The position numbers were made by a program, and so were the translations under genes. Below are positions 58,376-64,000 of a stretch of 64,000 bases of DNA, one piece after another. The notes under the pieces were generated by a model. The model saw nothing but the letters and a program-made list of their open reading frames with translations, ran no database searches and was not told the origin of the DNA. Positions within the stretch are counted from its first letter, which is position 1. Each line of letters begins with the position of its first letter. Origin of the DNA: Valencia hispanica (Eukaryota; Chordata; Actinopteri; Cyprinodontiformes; Valenciidae); the NCBI GenBank assembly GCA_963556495.2, contig OY747713.1:44380913-44444912 (forward strand), given 5' to 3'.

Positions 58376-58920
58376 AATTGAATACATTCAATCCATCTAT
58401 CCATCCATTATCTATACCGTCTATCCAATGCAGTGTTACGGGGGCTGATGCCTATCTCCAGCACTCATCGGGAAAGGGGCAGGGTACGTCCTGTACATGT
58501 CGCAAGTCCATCGCAGCCATAGATACTAAATGTTCAAATTTTGGGTTGTTCAGAAATAAGTATGACATAACTGGAGCTTTAGTACCAATTGATGGCACTT
58601 GGGAGGGATCACATCCATGCTGTTTGGTGTCGTCATGAGCCATCTCCCCTCAGACTGGTTTGAGTGAAAGCAGGAAGTACACCACTTGTTGCCGGCTTCA
58701 TAATCTGCTCTGTTCTTTACAGAACAATTTAAGAGGCCTCACAGCTGAGTCCTGATATTCCAATTTAGAGAAAACAATTAACTTAACGGGCATGATCTTG
58801 GACTGGGGAAGAAAGCTGGAGTACACCATGCAGAAAGACCCCAGGCTGGGATTCAAATTCAAGACCTTCTTCTTGCAAGACAAAAATGATAACAACCAGA
58901 TGTTCATCGAGCTAACAGTC
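58376..58920 (-). repeat. tRNA-related teleost interspersed repeat, decayed
   Basis: It has a CCATCTATCCATCC start, GGGGGCTGATGCCTATCTCC, a GGCAGGGTACGTCCTG block and, near 58830, CCCCAGGCTGGGATTCAAAT with CAAGACCTTCTTCTTGCAAG. The minus strand of the last part is a weak tRNA-like B-box region. This is a familiar fish repeat layout; the family name is not certain. Confidence 0.55.
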
Positions 58921-60392
58921 CCTTTAGGAAAATGATTTATAATTTCTTTACATGATACAGTCCTTTATGTGATGGGCTATGATGAAATTAAGAAAGTTAA
59001 CCACAGTAGTGGGATGTAATAGTGTGGTGTATATAATATTTGATTGGGAACATTGTGTAGAACTCTCTTAATCAGATTTAAAATATTTTCCTTTTATTAG
59101 GTTTGCTGTCAGGTCATCTTGAAAAAAAAGCAAACAAATTAAAGCTCCCAGCTTGCAGCTTCAGTATTTCCCTAAGATGTGGACAATTAGAAGAAAGTGA
59201 TGGGTATTGACTGTGGTGCCTAAACCTGAGTACAAAGGGCTTTTAAAAAGCTCACTGATTGCATTCACAGAATCCTTAAATGCAAACATATTCTTGTATT
59301 TGCCGCCTCTTAGTTTTCTAGATGAATACAAAACAAATGCTATCCTCACAGCTTTAAATCGTTTAATCCAAAGAATCATCAGATGAGTTGGTGTTGATGT
59401 TGGTGAATGAGACTAATTCCAAAAAGCAACATGAAGATGAGGAAAAAGGACCAACAATTTAAAATGAAGGCTATAAGCTGATGTTGCAACAGACTTGGAC
59501 ATAAAAGTAAACTAATCAGTGCCAACAGATACATACTTCTAGTAATAAATAAAGCCAGAGCAAAAACTATTAAACAGAAAGACTTAGTGCAGTCATGGGA
59601 ATCAATCTGTCCTGGTATTTACTTTAATGCCTCCACAAGTGCCACCCCTTAGCTCTGCTTGCATTGCTCTCCTCCAATTAGTTTAAGTCTTGCTGAAAAT
59701 ATGACTTCTTACTACATTCTGACCATTTCTATGTTTTTAAGGTTTCATTCTTACAGAGATTACTGTTAAATTTGTCATCGATTAGAAGGGTCCACTGCAC
59801 TCATCCATGCAATTTGGCAATCACAGCATGACTGTGATTTTAATCCTGAATGTTTTGTTTCTTTTTTTTTTTTTTACAAAATTCTTCTTCTACATAATTG
59901 CAATACTAAGTTTAGCTTTAAATCTAACTTTTGTTTGAATCCCTTTTTAAATAAGAAAATATTAAATGAATGATAAATAACCATATTTTGTTTACCATGT
60001 ATGATTTTGTAATGATGTTAGGTGTTTGTGTTGAGTTTCAGTTATTTAATTTCCCTATTCAGTTCATCTTATCATTTTATTTTATTCCTTGGTGTTAGAT
60101 TCTGTTAGATTATACCTTAGGTTCATATTGTTATCTATTTTGGGCTTTGTCTTCCTTCTATATGTTCACTTCCTATCTTTAGAGATTCTCACCTTTTGTT
60201 TCCTTGTTTAATCGTATTTGCTTTTTCCACCTTTCGTTATTTGTCACGTTGGTTCTGGTTCATTCATCTTCAGAATAGTTCTCTGTCTAGGCATTTCTTA
60301 TGTTTTGTTCTTGGCCTTCCTCTCTGTTTCCCTTTTCATTCTGCATCAGCCACTGAATCAGGACATTTTGAATCTATTTAAGTGTATTTTTG

Positions 60393-60393
<1 letters not shown>
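58921..60393. other. AT-rich DNA without supported genes
   Basis: Holds a poly-T tract near 59862-59874 and small open frames with no recognisable domain. A 72-codon minus frame at 59161-59379 is the most protein-like but is unassigned. Confidence 0.4.
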
Positions 60394-60428
<35 letters not shown>

Positions 60429-60442
60429 ATATATATACACAC
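60394..60442. repeat. TA microsatellite
   Basis: An almost perfect (TA)n run with one TTTA interruption, ending in ACACAC. Confidence 0.9.
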
Positions 60443-61744
60443 TTTCAAAGGGCTATCAAAATAAAAATGATTGTCTTTTCATTTGTTTTTGAAAATGTCT
60501 AGTTTTTTTAGAATTAGATTTGGTTTACTTGATCTGGAAATCGTTCTATATGTGACAGTGCAGACACTGTCTCTGTGTTGGAATCACACATTTCAATTCA
60601 GTACCGCTGTTGTGATTGGTCGAACTCCACCATCCAGATGGATCTGCTCGGTTTATCGCCGCTTCTAAAAAGAGTTTCATGGCCACAAGTGATAATCTCA
60701 TGATGCATTCAAGTACACCTTGTACCATGTTGATAGTCCGTTAAACTGATCTAGGAAATGTCTCTTATCAAATCAAGTGTTCTTGTCGTCATTAGAATTT
60801 ACGGGTTTTTTCGAACAGTGATAAATCCTAATTTATTATGTCCAAAAAGTCAAAATATTTACAGCATTCTTGGGATTGTTATTTTTCACTTTTTTTACTG
60901 TTGGTTTTCGGGAAGCGTTGATAAATAATAATACAATTTAAAATAAAATTAAATGCAGTTTAGAGATAAGAATCACACTTTTTATGTCACTGAAGATTCC
61001 TATTTTCAAACAGGTTGGTTTTAAATGACAAGATTTTGTTTGTGGGGCGTTGACTGTAGTGACCTGTGGTTGGCTAAAGAAGGCTAAAAAGAAGTTGTAA
61101 TATATATATATTTTAGTCTCTTATTGCCATGATAAATACCGCAAAATATAGTGCTAAAATTTCCAAGTGCATATCGTTCAACCCTAACCAGCAACTCATT
61201 CCACTTATTGCTTTCAAAGATGAGCATATTAAAACTATGTTGAGGTTATGTATTACAATTTAGACTTTAGTATGTTGAAGCATTAAAAACATGACCACTG
61301 TAAAACAGGCAGAAGTTGTTGGCCTGATTTCACCTTTAAATAAAACTAATTCATATAACAGTCCACCTGCAAATACTCAAGGCTGATATTTATAGTGTTG
61401 AGTGACATTAGATGATTGAAAAGGTAATTTATCTTGAAGTATTTTTGTAAAGATGATCTAATTTGACTTGACCTAAATGCACCCTAAAAGTAACTTACCC
61501 ACCAATTGGTTGGTAAGCACATCTCAAAGTTGAACACCCGTTTTACAAGCAAAAACATCATTGACACAACAGTAGATGGATATCAGAAATGGTTTAGGAA
61601 AACTGTTTTATCTGAGTCAAAGACAAATAGGCTTTTTTTCTGGATTAATTAACTTTATTCTACACGTGGCTTTTCTTTGAAGCCAACAGACACCTTGAGA
61701 CCAAGTAATCCTTAAACCCATTTTAAGTGTTGTACTACTTTCAA
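60443..61744. other. AT-rich DNA, no gene seen
   Basis: No conserved domain, RNA gene or clear repeat family recognised; a short TATATATATA lies near 61100. Confidence 0.4.
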
Positions 61745-62340
61745 AGTTTGTGCTAATTGTTGGCCTTTTTGTGGTCCTTGAATTTCTTGAATTTTTCCTC
61801 ATCTTGTCACATTGCAACAACCGACCTGTTTCATTTTTGTTTTGATTTTTTTCAAAGAACAAGATAAAGTAGGGCAATATTGGAATGTGGAAGAATACAT
61901 TAAACACAGCAGACAGGTCAGGAAGAAAGCTGTGAAAAAGTCGAAAGCTGAACACCTGAAAATGGAAAGCGTACAGTGGAACAGAAAAGTCACAAATACA
62001 TGATCACCCATTAAACTGATAGGCAGAACAAGGACATAATTCTCAAGAGGCCAATGGTAGCTCTGGAAGAGCTGCAGAGATTCACAGCTCAGGTGGGATA
62101 AACAGTTGACAAGGTTAATTGTGCCCTCCCCGAATCTGGACTTTATAAAATAACATTGTTTAAAGAAAGCCATAAGATGACATCTTGTTTGCAGATTGCC
62201 GCAATCTATTTAGGGAACAGAGCAAACTTGTAAGAAGGGTCTCTGCTAAGTTAGGACCAGATTAGAAACAGACTTTGAAACTCCACATTACTAGGAACCC
62301 TAAACTCTACAGTTAAACATAGAATTATCAGCATGTAAGC
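61745..62340 (+). mobile_element. Tc1-like transposon fragment
   Basis: CATCTTGTCACATTGCAAC near 61800 resembles a Tc1 end region. At 62046-62290 the sequence (GGTAGCTCTGGAAGAGCTGC, GAAAGCCATAAGATGACATC, GGGAACAGAGCAAAC) matches the first catalytic-domain half of a Tc1 transposase as I know it. It would read VALEELQRFTAQVG and FKESHK but has several stops. Ends are not defined. Confidence 0.6.
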
Positions 62341-62652
62341 ATGCCTTGGTAGAATATTTGTAGTGCTATATAAATAAACTGAATTCAATCTATTTGAGCT
62401 TTATGTAAACACAGTTGAAACCAGAAGTTTACATACACTAAATGCCACAATAATGAGAGAATGTCAGATTAATTTACTAAAGTCAGACGTTTGCATACAG
62501 AATTATTATAATGTCTCTAAACTCGAGGGAAAGCCCAGATAATTATGTAATGGCTTTGGAAGCTTCTGACACATCTGAGTTAATTGGAGGCACGTCGGTG
62601 GATGTATTTTAAGGACAACCCTGGGAAGTAAGAATAAATCAGCAAAGAAATC

Positions 62653-63215
62653 ATGAAGAGAAATGTGGAACTGCACCAGTCTGGTTCATCTTTTGGAACA
62701 ATTTCCAGATGCTTGAAGGTGCCACATTATTTTGTTCAAAAAATTAAAGGCAAGTATAGACATGATGGAATGTCTGACACAGAATTACTGCTCCTTCCTG
62801 AGCAGTATGATAGTTACAGAGCTGAACGGGTTCCGATCCAAAATGCTCAAATTGACCCCAGAACAGAAGCTAAAGACCGTGTGAAGATGCTGGCTAAAAA
62901 TGGTAAAGCAGTGTCACTATCCACAGTGAAAAGGGTCCTGTACCGACATGGACTGAGGGTCACTCGGTGAAGAGGAAACCATGACTCCAAAACATTTTGA
63001 GACATGTCCTTTGTTCTGATGAAACTGAAGTGGAACTGTTTAGCTATAATGAGCATTGTTACATCTGGAGGAAAAACTTGGGGACAACATCCACACTGTG
63101 AAGCCTGGAGGTGGCAGAATGAAATATTAAAGCATTACCCAGGAAATTAAAGCTAGGGTGCCAATGAGTCTTCCAAATGGACAATGACCCTAAGCATCCA
63201 GCAAAAATAGTTGTT
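62653..63215 (+). pseudogene. Sleeping Beauty-like Tc1 transposase, N-terminal part, degraded
   Basis: The start MKRNVELHQSGSSFGTISRC is a decayed helix-turn-helix domain. The frame stops at 62968. Beyond it, in shifted phases, FCSDETEVELF (first catalytic Asp) and FQMDNDPKHPAK (second Asp) remain. The copy is inactive. Confidence 0.7.
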
Positions 63216-63221
63216 CAAATT

Positions 63222-63956
63222 CAAAATACTTTACTGATCCCAGAGGGAAATTTGGTGTTTTAGCTCATACTAATTATTCAAATTGTTGTAGATCCTAATG
63301 GCTGTGGGCAGGAAGGATTTCCTGTAGCAGTCTGTGTTGCAGCAAAACTGAAGAAGCCTCCGACTGAAGACCCTCTTGTAGGATGGTCTCGTGAAGAGGA
63401 TGCCCAGGGTTGTCACTTTTTATTTTTTTTATTTTTTAATGAATCATTTTCTTGCATCATCTCCGGGGTTTCCACGGTCATCCCCAGAACAGAACTAGCC
63501 TTCTTTATCAGGTTATTTAGCCTTTTCTATGTCCCTGGCTCTGATGCTGCTACCCCAACAGATGATTGTGAAAGAGATTACACTGTTCAGTCTCCAGTCC
63601 AGTCTGTTGTCCAGGTGAACTCCGAGGGTTTTGTACTCCTCAACCACCTCCACTTCTTCACCCATGATGGAAACAGTGTTGGATTTATCCTTGTTTCTTC
63701 TTAAATCTACATTCATCTCCTTTGTTTTGTTCACATTCAAGGCACATGGTATCCACATCATGTCACAAAGCGGTCCACCAGCTCTCTGTATTCAGCTTCT
63801 TGTCCATGTCTGATACACCCGACAATTGCAGTCGTCAGAGTATTTCTGCAGATGACAGGTCTCTGATTTGTACTGGAAGTCTGAGGTGTACAGAGTGAAA
63901 AGGAATGTTGAGAGTACGGTCCCCTGTGGTGCTCCTGTGCTGCTTACCACCACATA
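63222..63956 (-). mobile_element. 5'-truncated Rex1/CR1-like LINE fragment
   Basis: The 3' end at about 63222 reads, in element sense, AAATTTCCCTCTGGGATCAG, a known tail of fish Rex1/Babar-type LINEs. The minus strand encodes RT pieces: TGAPQGTVLS (~63925), a YSDD-type catalytic motif near 63830, then LNVNKTKEMNVDLRR and EVVEEYKTLGVHLDNRLDWR, followed by FTIICWGSSIRA after an internal deletion. Clade assignment is by resemblance. Confidence 0.75.
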
Positions 63957-64000
63957 CAAAGTGGCTTAAGGACAACAAAGTCAATGTTTTGGTGTGGCCA

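Larger units (their letters stand above)
62412..64000 (+). mobile_element. Sleeping Beauty-like Tc1 transposon, interrupted by a LINE
   Basis: The left end CAGTTGAAACCAGAAGTTTA closely resembles the Sleeping Beauty-type terminal repeat. Transposase pieces follow. The element is split by a Rex1-like fragment at about 63222-63956 and resumes at 63957 with coding-like sequence for KWLKDNKVNVLVWP, the stretch before the third catalytic residue. The right end lies outside the window. Confidence 0.8.

Noticed and set aside
59161..59379. Minus-strand 72-codon frame as a host exon
   Set aside because: No recognisable domain, no clear splice signals, and no neighbouring exons; left unassigned.

Overview
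The window looks like a piece of a teleost fish nuclear genome. No bacterial or viral gene order is present. The evidence is a fish-type set of transposons: a Tx1-like LINE, a DIRS element, a Ty3/gypsy element, a BEL/Pao element, several Tc1 elements including a Sleeping Beauty-like one, a Rex1/CR1-like LINE and tRNA-derived SINEs. The rest is AT-rich, intron-like DNA. A percomorph-type fish is my guess from repeat styles and is not shown. I found no intact host protein-coding gene.

Layout. (1) 1-4554: a Tx1-clade-like LINE on the minus strand. Its 3' end lies outside the window; ORF1 is open and ORF2 has one internal stop. (2) 4555-33649: a tandem array of about 22 units of ~1303 bp. Each unit holds three tRNA-Leu-type sequences on the minus strand: tRNA-Leu(AAG), a fixed tRNA-Leu pseudogene, and tRNA-Leu(CAG). 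I count 23 CAG-position copies, 21 AAG-position copies, 22 pseudogene copies and two half-genes at the array ends. (3) 33650-36380: non-repetitive DNA with two promoter-like patches and a tRNA-derived SINE. (4) 36381-~43825: a DIRS element (gag, RT/RNase H/methyltransferase-like region, tyrosine recombinase, inverted terminal repeats, internal complementary region). It carries a Tc1 fragment near its start and a nearly intact Tc1 element inside its internal complementary region. (5) ~43826-46408: AT-rich flank and unclassified repeats. (6) 46409-~57721: a decayed Ty3/gypsy element interrupted by a complete BEL/Pao element (50476-57458) with a 5-bp target duplication. (7) ~57722-64000: repeat debris, a Tc1 fragment, and a Sleeping Beauty-like Tc1 copy split by a Rex1-like LINE fragment.

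How the parts relate. The tRNA genes are the only sequences likely to work for the host: internal Pol III boxes are intact and a T4 terminator lies ~18 nt downstream. Both ends of the array break inside a tRNA-Leu gene at the same place in the anticodon stem, and the left break is the 5' junction of the LINE. This fits a LINE that targets tRNA-Leu. Four insertion-into-repeat events are visible: LINE in tRNA, Tc1 in DIRS, BEL in gypsy, Rex1-like in Tc1. Every protein-coding transposon copy except the DIRS recombinase frame and LINE ORF1 carries visible damage.
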